From the NCBI GenBank assembly GCA_026874595.1, contig CM049307.1, forward strand, positions 28,802,362 through 28,866,361: a stretch of DNA of 64,000 bases, read 5' to 3'. The translations under genes and the position numbers were made by a program. Positions 1 to 10,405 of the stretch are shown here, in pieces. Positions within the stretch are counted from its first letter, which is position 1. Each line of letters opens with the position of its first letter. The DNA comes from Sipunculus nudus. Taxonomy: Eukaryota > Annelida > Sipuncula > Golfingiida > Sipunculidae. The notes under the pieces were generated by a model, which was not told the DNA's origin, ran no database searches, and saw only the letters and a program-made list of their open reading frames with translations.

Positions 1-1167
1 TGCAGTCTTTACATTTTCATTCATGGTATGAATGTGTATTTTACATCAAAATGGGCCAAGTACAAGTACAATTTTAAATTTAAGATGCACACGTCACATA
101 TTCTTTGTATATTATACAGGTGTCAGTGGCGGATTCGTTTTCTTTTGTTTTTGTTTTGCTGATGATGTCATTAACTGGATCACATCACAATTGAGACCAG
201 CCTGGCATACTCGCACACCAGTCACGTGACAGGTTCTTCAAGCTCTCCTTTCATTCTTGGCGTGTTGTTTTAATTAATCGGGAATGTAGCGGTCCTTGGG
301 GTCCTGAAAACTATCTCGGAATCTCCGAGAAAAACAAGAGGACAGCTTCGGCACGGTTCCGTAACGCATCATTTAATGGCTACACCGGCAGGCACTCTAC
401 AGTGGCATTTTAAATCAGTGTTAATCACGGGGAGAAAGCCCGTACCGGCCGCGGGCCCCGGGACCCGTGATTTACACCTCATTGGCGTCAGCGACCGCGT
501 AACGCGCGAGCATCAACTCAGCTACATCCTCTCGGTCTCCGAGACGTCAAACCCATTAACAAGCCACGGGTCTTCCCCATCAAAATAGATACAGCCATTC
601 ATAATCTTCCATTTTTAAACAATGTTTCAGACTCAATTGCCCGTTGCCAATATACATCAAGTCGCATGCAATGCGTCCTTCTCTGACAGGAAGTATTTAT
701 ATTTGGCCGCCTCATCAGCAGCACGTTACGTCATAATGGAAAAAGTAAATCTGGCTCTCCACCATGGAGCAGATGGAAGGTGTATCATGGTATATCAATA
801 TTATTTAAGGTCTTTTTAGGTTAATGGAAAATATGGTATAAATATGACATAATATATCGTAAAATATTCTCCTTGTGTATTAAGGATAATATTTCAGTAA
901 TTCAATGTCATTACAGGGTAATAAGCGTTATTATTTCATATGACATGTGATTTAGATAAACATGATTTGCATGGTGGGACATATGAATATATTATAAAAA
1001 AACCAGGCCGTTGCACACTGCCAATTATATATTTGCCATTTTTAAAGAAAATTTGCCATTACTAAATACATATAATGATATATGGTTAAGCTCACTGGAA
1101 AACATCCAACTGACGATCGACCGTAAAATGAAATTATTCATTCCGATATTATGATAAATAATAAAAA
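1..1167. other. Unique non-coding DNA with a GC-rich island
   Basis: No open frame here has a recognisable domain. Most of the stretch is AT-rich, but about 280-570 is clearly richer in G+C and CpG, including a run of C and G around 447-466. It could be a regulatory island or an unrecognised short exon; nothing in the sequence decides between them. Confidence 0.5.
423..472. other. GC-rich inverted repeat (potential hairpin)
   Basis: AATCACGGG at 423-431 is matched by its exact reverse complement CCCGTGATT at 464-472. The 32-base interval is very GC-rich and contains the self-complementary stretch CCGCGG. The 9-bp stem could extrude as a hairpin. It may be chance in a GC-rich island, a binding-site pair, or a relic of a mobile-element end. 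Confidence 0.4.
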
Positions 1168-1168
1168 C

Positions 1169-1238
<70 letters not shown>
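1168..1238. repeat. (AAT)n(ATT)n palindromic microsatellite
   Basis: About a dozen AAT units run directly into about a dozen ATT units. The two halves are reverse complements, so the whole tract is one long inverted repeat and not a simple one-direction microsatellite. A second tract of the same design lies at 58904-58969. Confidence 0.95.
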
Positions 1239-1240
<2 letters not shown>

Positions 1241-4200
1241 AAATATGATTTCATGTATGCATTTTAGCTTTATATCCCTCTGACACCCCGTACTCTTTTA
1301 CAATCGTTCTTTCATTTGAAAACTACTTTTGATTATCAAATCTGACAACTGTCAGTGTTGCCCTGACGATAAACCTATATGCATGAATCTTTTTTGCGTC
1401 GGCGTTTAAGAGAAGAGTATTCAGTTTCGCTTAAAATCCCTTAACTAGCTACCTTATCAGAGAGAGAGTTTAGTGTTATATTTCAAAGAACAGGAATTGT
1501 TTTTGTAATCTTCTGTTAACAGCACTTTTGTCCGGTTCCGAGTAGTTATTTAGTAATAAGCAGGGTGGGCGCCATATATAACATTTCAATCATTGTTTCC
1601 GGCAATGAACCCCTGTCAATCAATGAGACATCCGATGATCTGTGAGGACTTCCTTTATGTCACCTCACATCCGGATTGTGTTCTTTAAAGAAAAGCTTCT
1701 CCCATTGATTAACTATACCGTAAAGACCAATAAAAGAACTGAGAGACAATTGCCGTCAGTATTTAGTTACCGCACCTCCCGGCGCAAGAACACTAACAAC
1801 AACGGGCAAAAGTAAGAAGGAAAACACGCCTTAATCGATCTCGCGAGGTTTGCACGTGTTTGCTTCCCATGCATGGTGACTGTGACGTCATTAGCTCGTC
1901 TTTTCTCGGTCCACTGTGATACACCCTTCCGTGCCGTCCAAATATCCAGCGGCACAATACAAATGCCGAGCGGAACATGACATCGACCACGATAAATTGT
2001 TTACATGTGGCAAAACTTTGGCGTCACTTGAGAGCTAGTTCCGGTGCGGTAACCGGATATATTGAACTTCGTCCTGTCAATACTTCTGTAGGTTTTCCGG
2101 ATGAGCCAATTCCGTAATTAAATATGAAGAAGTTATGGTTGTTCTGAGTACATAAGCTAATATAGATAAACTATTCAGTTTTGTTTCTTAACTATCAAAT
2201 TATTCTATTGTTACCTATCGAGAATTATATGCAGAGACAATAAAATACAACTGGAGAATTACCCCCGAATCCTTGCAACATTATACTATTATTATACATT
2301 GATTTTGTTTTATTGGTATATATTAAAAATATATATAATGACTGTTGAGATACGTTTTTTATTTTTTAAATAAACTTTAAACTTAATATGATGAATTAAT
2401 TTTTATTTCATTTTGTTTTCAAATTTTTGTTTTTTGTCGATTTTTATTTCAAATAAAACCAGGTTTACGGGATACCTGCATACGTCAGACTATTCCATCA
2501 TCTGGTATTTTGAATATGTCAGAGAAAACATTCTTGATTCCATGTAAGCTTGAGATATCATTATTTCTTGTTAAGCCTATATAAATATTCCCTCGTATCA
2601 GCGACGTAGTCCAATCAAGGGCTCTTCACGCTCGAGTCAAAAACGCGACGCAGCACCAAAGTTTGTAAATTGACACATACTTTTTCTGGATTCCTTGCTG
2701 AACAAGGTCGGGATCTGGGATGAAGCCTCTGTGTTTTCTATTGACCCGGCTCGAGCTTTCCGGCCCACAGACGAATATTGCCAAATTATGCAGAAAGTCC
2801 AATCATTAGCTCTCCTTATTAGGCTCGTTAGTGGGTTCACCTCGCAGCCAGCCAAGGCCCAGTGCCAAATTACGCCGCATTTTGCCCAAATCCAGCGCTA
2901 TTCTTCTCTAATTCTGTTAAGGCGTCCACTTTGATGGAATGTTATTCTAATCAAGAGACCACACGTCGATTTAATATCAGTCCGGTTCCACTCAAACATA
3001 ATCTACTTTGGTGAGTAAGATTGGTAAGTCTTAATCCGTCAGGATTCAGCAGACAGCGGCTGTCCGGTGATCCACGGAGTAATAAGGCATTCCTCTCTGC
3101 CTGAAAAATCAACCCTCCTCAAACCCTGCTGGTGGTGGATACGGGTTATAATGAAGCCGTGGTCTCTCTGTTTTCGGACATACCGAGTACGCTTTACACA
3201 ACGTATAGCATCTAGATATATTGTAAATTAGTCAACAAACCTTGCTGAATTTTTTACAATGTTTTTAACTAATAGAAAAAATAATTGCAAACTTACTTCG
3301 AAACCCTGTATTTTTTAAGGGTTTGAAGAAAGTCTTGCACAATATTTAAAAATATTCTTTAGTAAGTGAGCCGGCACTATATTAAAAAAATGTTTATTTG
3401 AAGGTTTCACATTAGTTGATTAGTTATCGTTTAAAATCTACTGAAAAGAATAATTAAGTCAATTGCTCCAACGATGGATTCATATGTAAACTATATTCGT
3501 GTGATTTTCCCCCAGACACCCTTGATAAAGGCCAATTGATAGCAATAAGTGAACAATATCTTGAAGAAAACCCGTAAAACATATTTTCTGACAAGCATAT
3601 TCGAACTTTCTTTTTATTACAGACACAAAGGTGTAAAAAGATTCCACATCTACTTTTTTCTTTGAATTACACGGTAGTGTGAATGTTTAACTAGCATCCG
3701 TCGGGATAAAATGACAGTGACTATAGGGCTGCTATCAAATATTCCATATTGGCATGATGAGTATTACATTAATTTTCATGTTATATGTATAACTAAACGC
3801 TATACATGTCAATAACATCGTGTAATTGTTAAACGTTTTTCATAAGAGAACCACTTTGAGTTTTAACCCTTTTTTTTGCTGTTTCTCCCTTAGTTTAGAA
3901 GAGTTTTTAATATTAGAACTATACACACAATTTCATGTCTATGCTTTTATTCACCATATTTCCGGTTTGATCACCTAAACTCTCTTTGAAGAGCAAGATA
4001 TTGTCTCCAAACAAGAGCAAAAGTGTATTTGCCATGATTGTCTTCCTTCCGTCCGATCCTGAACAGAGATCCAAGAAATAACATACAGCAGAAAACCAAA
4101 CCAACATACGGGAGAGTGTATGTTTAACATTCATGTAAAAAGTGAGTAATTTGTGCCTCTTTGAGTGAGGCCCTGGAGAAACATGAATTTCACTATTCCA

Positions 4201-5224
4201 GGTAGTGATTCAGCATATTGTACTTCCTAACTTTTCGTAAGCAAGGCCACACGAAACAATAGCCTTTTGTTTAAAGACGTATATAAAAAAAAAACAAGTA
4301 ATAAACAACTTTAAGACCCTAAGATGAAAGTCACCATGGTTCCTACAAGTTTATGACAACAGTTTTGTCTTCGAGTCCACATTATCCGACTCCAAGGTCA
4401 GTCGAGACAAAACCTAATCCTTGAATTTCCTATGAAGCAAGAGTTCAGGGCCAAGTCTTAGGCTAATGTGAAAATAATTATCCTTATTGAAAAGGTAATT
4501 TAACCACCGATACATATATTAATGTAAGCTAGTTTAGTAGGGTTTTCAGAGGCTTAATTACGGATTACTGCATTCAACTTTACAAACCACCCAGAACAGC
4601 ATTGTATCTTAATATGTACTTGTATGGTAAAGACGGTTTTATTCATCAAAAGTTTAAGCCTCAGTATTGAATTATTGAATTATTAATGAATTCACTATAT
4701 ATAAAAAACAATGGTTCGCCGATAGCTTGAGTCATAGTTCTGACATAATTTTCATCATCAATGCATAAATGGGAAATTATTTTTTGTAATAGTAATTAAA
4801 ATAGTATTTTTTTGTGAATTTGGACAACGAGAGGACAGCATGTATTTTTCCTGACTACAAAAAAACCCCGAATTTTGTACTGGATATGTTTCTTCTACTG
4901 GGATCATTTCGAGATTAAAAAAATTAAACAAGTTTTATTTTATAGGGCTTTGATACATTGACAGAATAGTGAAGAACGTTACATATGTATTTTAAAATAA
5001 TGTAGGCGATATATTTATGTAAGAGAGACAGACAGACAAACACAGAGAGACAGAGGAGATTCTAAAGAAACTGCGCCTTAGATCCTTCCAATGAGAAAAG
5101 TTTGATCATTCAATTCGTTGAATCTTTTGGGAGAGTGTCATGGGTCAATAGGACGTGGGTCTTGTTCATTTAGGAGCAGAGCAGAATGGTTATGTTTTCT
5201 AAACGTGTAATATTGTAAATGCTC
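1239..5224. other. Unique non-coding DNA with balanced-composition blocks
   Basis: No gene can be supported. Two blocks, roughly 1500-2080 and 2590-3180, have balanced composition and no obvious repeats, while 2150-2450 and 3200-5080 are strongly AT-rich. A complete CRE-like TGACGTCA lies near 1883. The blocks may be conserved non-coding elements, but no alignment is available. Confidence 0.4.
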
Positions 5225-5460
5225 AATGTAAAATGGAATTTACAAAACACATTGAACTGGCTGACCTCCTTGTATGGCATCAGTAAATTGCCTGCCCCTC
5301 AGGTCAGCCAATCTGTCCTGAAGGGTCCAGAACATCCCCCAGTGACGGCTCGGGCGTCTGTGACGTCTTGTAGATGGTGGTGGTAATCTATTAAGCTTGC
5401 CTGTGAAGTCTGGCCTGGCCTCGGATGACCAGCGGCCTGCAGTCACGGAGGATTGCTTAC
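5225..5460. other. GC-richer block, possible exon or regulatory element
   Basis: This ~230-base block is visibly richer in G+C than both flanks. On the minus strand it has a 68-codon open frame (5240-5446) with no recognisable domain. Just upstream of that frame on the minus strand is CAG|GTAAGC (near 5457-5465), a good splice-donor match, but I see no matching acceptor and conserved frame. It could be a short exon, a conserved non-coding element or chance. Confidence 0.25.
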
Positions 5461-6026
5461 CTGATTGTCAAAGACTGGTATTATCTCAGGTCTGATTGGT
5501 CTGATTAACACCAGCAGCTCGGAACACCAGGAGGAGACTGCTACTGGTAACGGTGTTATGAACGATCAGTAGTTAATAACCAATTCATACTGTAAGACAA
5601 CCAACAGTTACCTCGCACTGCTTAACACTTAACATACATGGCAAGACATGCTATATTATAACTCATTTTGAATGATGTTGTTCTTGTTTCTAAAGTTACA
5701 TTTACGTATTTACATCGTTTAAAAAACTTAATTTACAGAGGAAGTCATGTGCATCCATATAGTAAAATCAAGTTTATATCCTAATACATCTGATTTTGAT
5801 GTTTGTGCATGTCTGTAAATTTAAATGATTGTTGCTAGTATGTTTTTTACATACAAACATATATTCCATCAGTTAGATTAACCAAATTATAACAAATGTA
5901 TAGCATGAATGAGCCCTATTCAACAGTGTTTAAGGCATTAATGACTTAAAGTAAATGATGAAAGAAGGCTAAAAACTTTTTTTCTGTTCCATCATCACAT
6001 CCACCGAATTTTTCGGCAGGATGACA
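5461..6026. other. Unique AT-rich non-coding DNA
   Basis: There is no recognisable gene, repeat or regulatory structure beyond AT-rich sequence. Confidence 0.5.
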
Positions 6027-6135
6027 AACGACATTGTCAAGGATTTTTGCAGTAGATTTTCTTTCCCGGACCTTTTTAAAAATCCGACCGGCAGGACCCT
6101 TACATCTACCAAACCTACCGATTTTTCCAGCCGGT
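6027..6135. repeat. Dispersed repeat, copy A (partner near 59.5 kb)
   Basis: The core GACATTGTCAAGGATTT plus a downstream AATTTTTCCAG-like segment (6118-6132 here) recurs at about 59501-59565 in the same order and orientation. The copies differ by substitutions and spacing. The core has internal dyad symmetry (CCTTGACATTGTCAAGG at the partner site). Two diverged copies suggest an old non-autonomous mobile element of unknown class. Confidence 0.45.
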
Positions 6136-7249
6136 TAAGTATGACCCTCACAGTAACTGATCACACCATGGGAAAATAGAACTGCCTTCTGACTCGGTTC
6201 ATTATGTTTCCATTCTTTCGATTGACTAGTTTTATACTGAAAGCTTTTGCCGTTTATTTTTCGTTTTCCCACCGTCAGCCCTCTAATGCTTAACAATCAA
6301 CTGGTTCTGTAATGTGTAAATGCTCTTTCTTTATCTTATTTTTTATGGGGATGGATAGTTTAAAACATTTGACATTGTATAAATGACATTTTCATATGTA
6401 TATGACATATTATGTCATTATTCTAATTGTATTAATCTTAATGCAGCAGTAATACTTGGGTATAAGTCCATTTTTGACGGGTCAGGCTGCACACCTATAG
6501 TCGGTGATGACACAAACATATAGAAATCATCACGAATAACAAACTGAAAACCTAGTAAGGAAAAAATGTTGGTAAATAAGGACTAAAAATATAACAGATG
6601 AAGAAGAAGAACTTGGATAATACTGTGACGCCAAAACACGGGTAGTGTCCTCTTTATAAGTCTGGATACAACGTATAAACCCCGGATTACTCGGTTCTTA
6701 GGCAGCTATCACACAGATAAACGTCTCCCCGAGCTATTGCTGGTGGGGCGGACGATAAAAAATGTAGCAAGCTTGTCTTATCGGAGCCCAACTAGTTTTC
6801 AGAGTCCCTGCAAATACACGCTAATCCGTATTAGGTTTACGGAGTGTAGAAAAGCCCCGGTACTGAAAAGAAAAGGGTCGAACCCCGACAGGTCTGCTTA
6901 ACTGATCAAACGGGCATGAAGAAAAGCAAATTATGGCGCTCCGTCCCCGGCTCCGTGTTTGCCCATTGATTGGTCTTTGATGTTCACCATACATCGGAAA
7001 TCTATCAGACGTTGCCAGGCGGCCCCGGCCCTCTAACTCTTGTAGTCTTAAAACCTAAATCGTATACGCCATACCCATGTTTGAACATATCAGGAAATAT
7101 CCAAATTTTATTCGGACACATATATACATAACCTAACTTTAATCATATATGAACCGAGGCGTATATAAATTTCAAATACTTCAAAAGTAAACAACCATGC
7201 TTTTTAAAAATCACGGTAATTTTAATATTTTATAAATCTTATTATCAAA
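6136..7249. other. Non-coding DNA ending in a balanced-composition island
   Basis: 6136-6640 is plain AT-rich sequence. About 6640-7045 is an island of balanced composition without repeats, with several GATA/TATC-type sites, a TCF/LEF-like CTTTGATG at 6975-6982 and an inverted CCAAT motif nearby. No frame encodes a recognisable protein. A developmental enhancer is one reading; these short motifs are common by chance. Confidence 0.35.
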
Positions 7250-7253
7250 TTAT

Positions 7254-7299
<46 letters not shown>
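7250..7299. repeat. (TA)n microsatellite
   Basis: Almost pure alternating TA over about 50 bases with one AAA interruption. There are several other TA runs in the window. Confidence 0.95.
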
Positions 7300-7301
<2 letters not shown>

Positions 7302-8365
7302 CTAGCACTTCTAAAACTCCATTACTCTTGACAGAATTCTATTAAAGTGATTATATTTTTTTTATCCGTGAGGAAACCATGAATCTACTGTTGTTTGGAA
7401 CTGTTTAAGTGACATATTTTGGACTGCTTTCGCCTTCTTCTTGTCAAGCTGAGAGGCTAAAAATATGTCGGAGGAAATGATGTATATAAACAGCTTTTAT
7501 AAAACCACACACCTCATAACGATTCTAATCTAGCATTTATTAATGGTCTTTGAGGGGCTCTTCCAAATCCGCCTCCATGCTGACTCTTGTTTTCAACATG
7601 GATTGCTCGGTATCTGCCGGAGAAATATTCCCCTTCTTTTTTTTCACATAGCGGCCATTAAGTTATGTTGTCAGTGATAAGGAAGACATAGCTAGCTTTG
7701 CTTTCACATAGCTCACGCTGTAAGGTGTTCTAGGTTAGAAAAAGGGTAGTCAACATCTAGCACCAGGTCTTTCTAATAATTCGGAAGTTGGTGGGAAATA
7801 ATTCGTCAATACGCACTCTCTAGGTAGGCAAGTGCCCCCGCCTTCCTACCTGAATAACACATTATAATTGTAAGAACGGTGGTAGTATGTTACGGATCAT
7901 TCTTTCGTGTATATTTCAGGTGTAATAAATTTACGGATAACTAAAAGGGAATAATAAAGTATTATGATATTTGCGCAAGATAAAACAAAGAGTTTGATTG
8001 TAGTTTGAAGAGAAGAAATAGACTGATGGGTATTATATTAATAGATGCGCACAGTAAATCGATGAATGTAATTAACTCTACATTAAAACATATAACATTA
8101 AAACCCCTAAAAACTCCAAGAACAGCAGTATTTGTGACATGTGTGTCTTAGCGTAGTAATTGTATTATCACTCAAAATAGTGACATACAGCCTATATCAA
8201 AGACTGGTTGATATTATTGTATCCCCAGACAAAGTCGGTGATACCATGGTTTTATGACTGTTTCGCCGCCTTTGTCGCCGCAGAAAAATCTTGTCTGCGC
8301 GATAATTCGATAAATATTTTACTGCTCTTTACCAAACTAGGACGATAGGACGAAGAATATTACTA
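7300..8365. other. Unique AT-rich non-coding DNA
   Basis: I see no gene, RNA or repeat structure. Open frames are short and without recognisable domains. Confidence 0.5.
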
Positions 8366-9240
8366 GGAGAGTGACCTTGACCTTGAATAAGTCCATATTT
8401 GGTGAAGATCACACAGATTCTTAAATATATCAAGGATGCATGGATTGATTCAAAAATCAAGTTGACCGAAGATCTTAGATAGCGTTGTCATATGCCGGAA
8501 ACTGGTGGCGCCAACTATTATCATAATCTTCTTTTCACATCTTTTAATAACCCCATCATTGCCACATAACAGTACTGTGAGCATTGTCACAAAGTCAAAA
8601 ACTAATCTACAGATTTCCTTCATACTATGCATATCAATAGATATTGGTTTTTTGGATGAGGTATATTTATGGGGCCATGACCTTTACCAGGAGAGTGGCC
8701 TTGACCTTGAATATTTCCTTATTTGGTGAAAAACAAACAGAAATATTGTTTCATGAGTGGATAGATATGTCTGTCTGAAAATAAAAATGAAAGATGTCAG
8801 AGAAATGTAGAAAGAGTTTCAAAAACTGTGACCTTGACCTTCACCACGATAAAATCATCCTATATATGGGATTTTTGTGAACCCTATAACTTTTGATGTA
8901 CCCTATCTTTTTTTCTTCAAATGTGACACATAGATTGTTAGCACCAAGGTCTTCAACATGTTTAAAGACTGGTTACCTTGACCCTGCTTCAAATCAAATC
9001 TGCGGAAACATCGGATTTTTGTTAACCCATACTTTGAAGTACAGTATTTCTTTTTTTCAAATTTGATAAACAAATTGTTTCAACCAAGATCTCAGACATG
9101 TTAGATGACTGGTGACCTTGAGCTTGTTTTCGAAGTTAAACCTGCGATTATATAGAATTTTAATGAGCCCCATAACTTTTGAAGTACTGCATCTGTTTCC
9201 TTCAAATTTGTCAGAAAAAAAATTTAGAAGACTAAAAACC
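8366..9240. repeat. Diverged ~140-bp tandem repeat with GACCTTGACCTT motif
   Basis: The motif TGACCTTGACCTTGA or a close variant recurs near 8374, 8697, 8827, 8973 and 9110. The last three copies are spaced about 146 and 138 bases. Between them, similar segments recur in order: a GATTTTTGTGAACCC-like phrase, 'ACTTTTGAAGTAC', a T-rich 'CTTCAAATTTG' and 'AAGATCTCAGACATG'. This is a degenerate tandem repeat of about 140 bp. From memory it resembles a widespread bivalve repeat rich in GACCTTGACCTTTGACC; that link is unverified. Confidence 0.7.
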
Positions 9241-9960
9241 AGACTATCCATCAACATGTAGTGTCAGTATGCCTGGAGGCACAGCCTGACGTGTATGAAA
9301 AATCTGATGACCCTTGATAGACGGACGTTTTGCATCAATGGACCTTCCCCATACAAGAGGACTGTGCCCTGAAGTCACCTAATGGATGATCAGCAGAGAT
9401 GGAGCGGCATGAAGCAACCACTAATGACAATACAGGGCATTCTGTCGTCCGATGATAAAGGGTTCTCGTCAATAGCAGATGACATGCTGTAATTTTTAAC
9501 GTGCTCGATTCTCTCCTAATGAGAAATGGATAGCTGGGGTATATTTATAACAGTCCATCTGAGCTTGCTGGCGTGGAACTCCGCCGCGCAGACCTCCACG
9601 CATACAATTTTGTTTATAATCATTTAAAAATAATACATTAGCTCACCTTAACGTAAATATTCTGAGTTACAGGAAAGATTTACTAGCACGTCTGTTCCTA
9701 TGGCTATCAGAAACATCGCAAAGGATATTTGCATTTATGACACCGTAGGTTTATGCGTACCACGGTTTTCGTATCTAGGTCACCAAGATCATGTTAACAT
9801 GTTTTCGGTTGGTGATAAACTTCCTTTAGAATATTACCTTGAGAACAGAAAACTTTGACAGTTAGATTAAGTGAAGAACATGTTCACCTTTCACAAGGAC
9901 TTTACTTCACAATAAAAATTAGTTTCATTATTCTGGATCGCAGCAAGCAAGAAACCACCG
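9241..9960. other. Unique non-coding DNA
   Basis: No gene can be supported. About 9290-9600 is less AT-rich than its surroundings. No repeats or RNA signals were seen. Confidence 0.45.
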
Positions 9961-9961
9961 A

Positions 9962-10405
9962 CGTTTTATTATTCTGGAACACTTTAGTCAGAAAACCATG
10001 GACGTTTCATCATTCTGGAACACTTCAGTCAGAAAACCATGGACGTTTCATCATTCTGGAACACTTCAGTCAGAAACCATGGACGTTTCATCATTCTGGA
10101 ACACTTCAGTTAGAAACCATGGACGTTTCATCATTCTGGAATACTTCAGTCAGAAAACCATGGACGTTTCATCATTTTGGAACACTTCAGTCAGAAAACC
10201 ATGGACGTTTCATCATTCTGGAACACTTCAGTCAAAAACCATGGACGTTTCATCATTCTGGAACACTTCAGTCAGAAACCATCCACGTTTCATCATTTTT
10301 GAACACTTTAGTCGGAAAACCATTGATGTTTCATCATTCTGGAACACTTCAGTCAGAAAACCATGAACGTTTTATCATTTTTGGAACACTGCAGGCATAC
10401 ATAAT
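9962..10405 (+). repeat. 40/41-bp minisatellite
   Basis: About ten to eleven head-to-tail copies of a unit containing CATGGACGTTTCATCATT, then CTGGAACACTTCAGTCAG. Measured spacings are 41, 41, 40, 40 and 41 bases. The difference is one A in the AAAACC or AAACC run. Outer copies are more diverged than central ones. The unit has no stop codon in the relevant plus-strand frames, so two overlapping frames of 205 and 122 codons are open across the array. They are best read as by-products of the repeat, not genes. Confidence 0.95.

Noticed and set aside
6875-6895. Minus-strand GGTTCGACCC, resembling a tRNA B box
   Set aside because: No A box, D arm or acceptor stem at the required distance.
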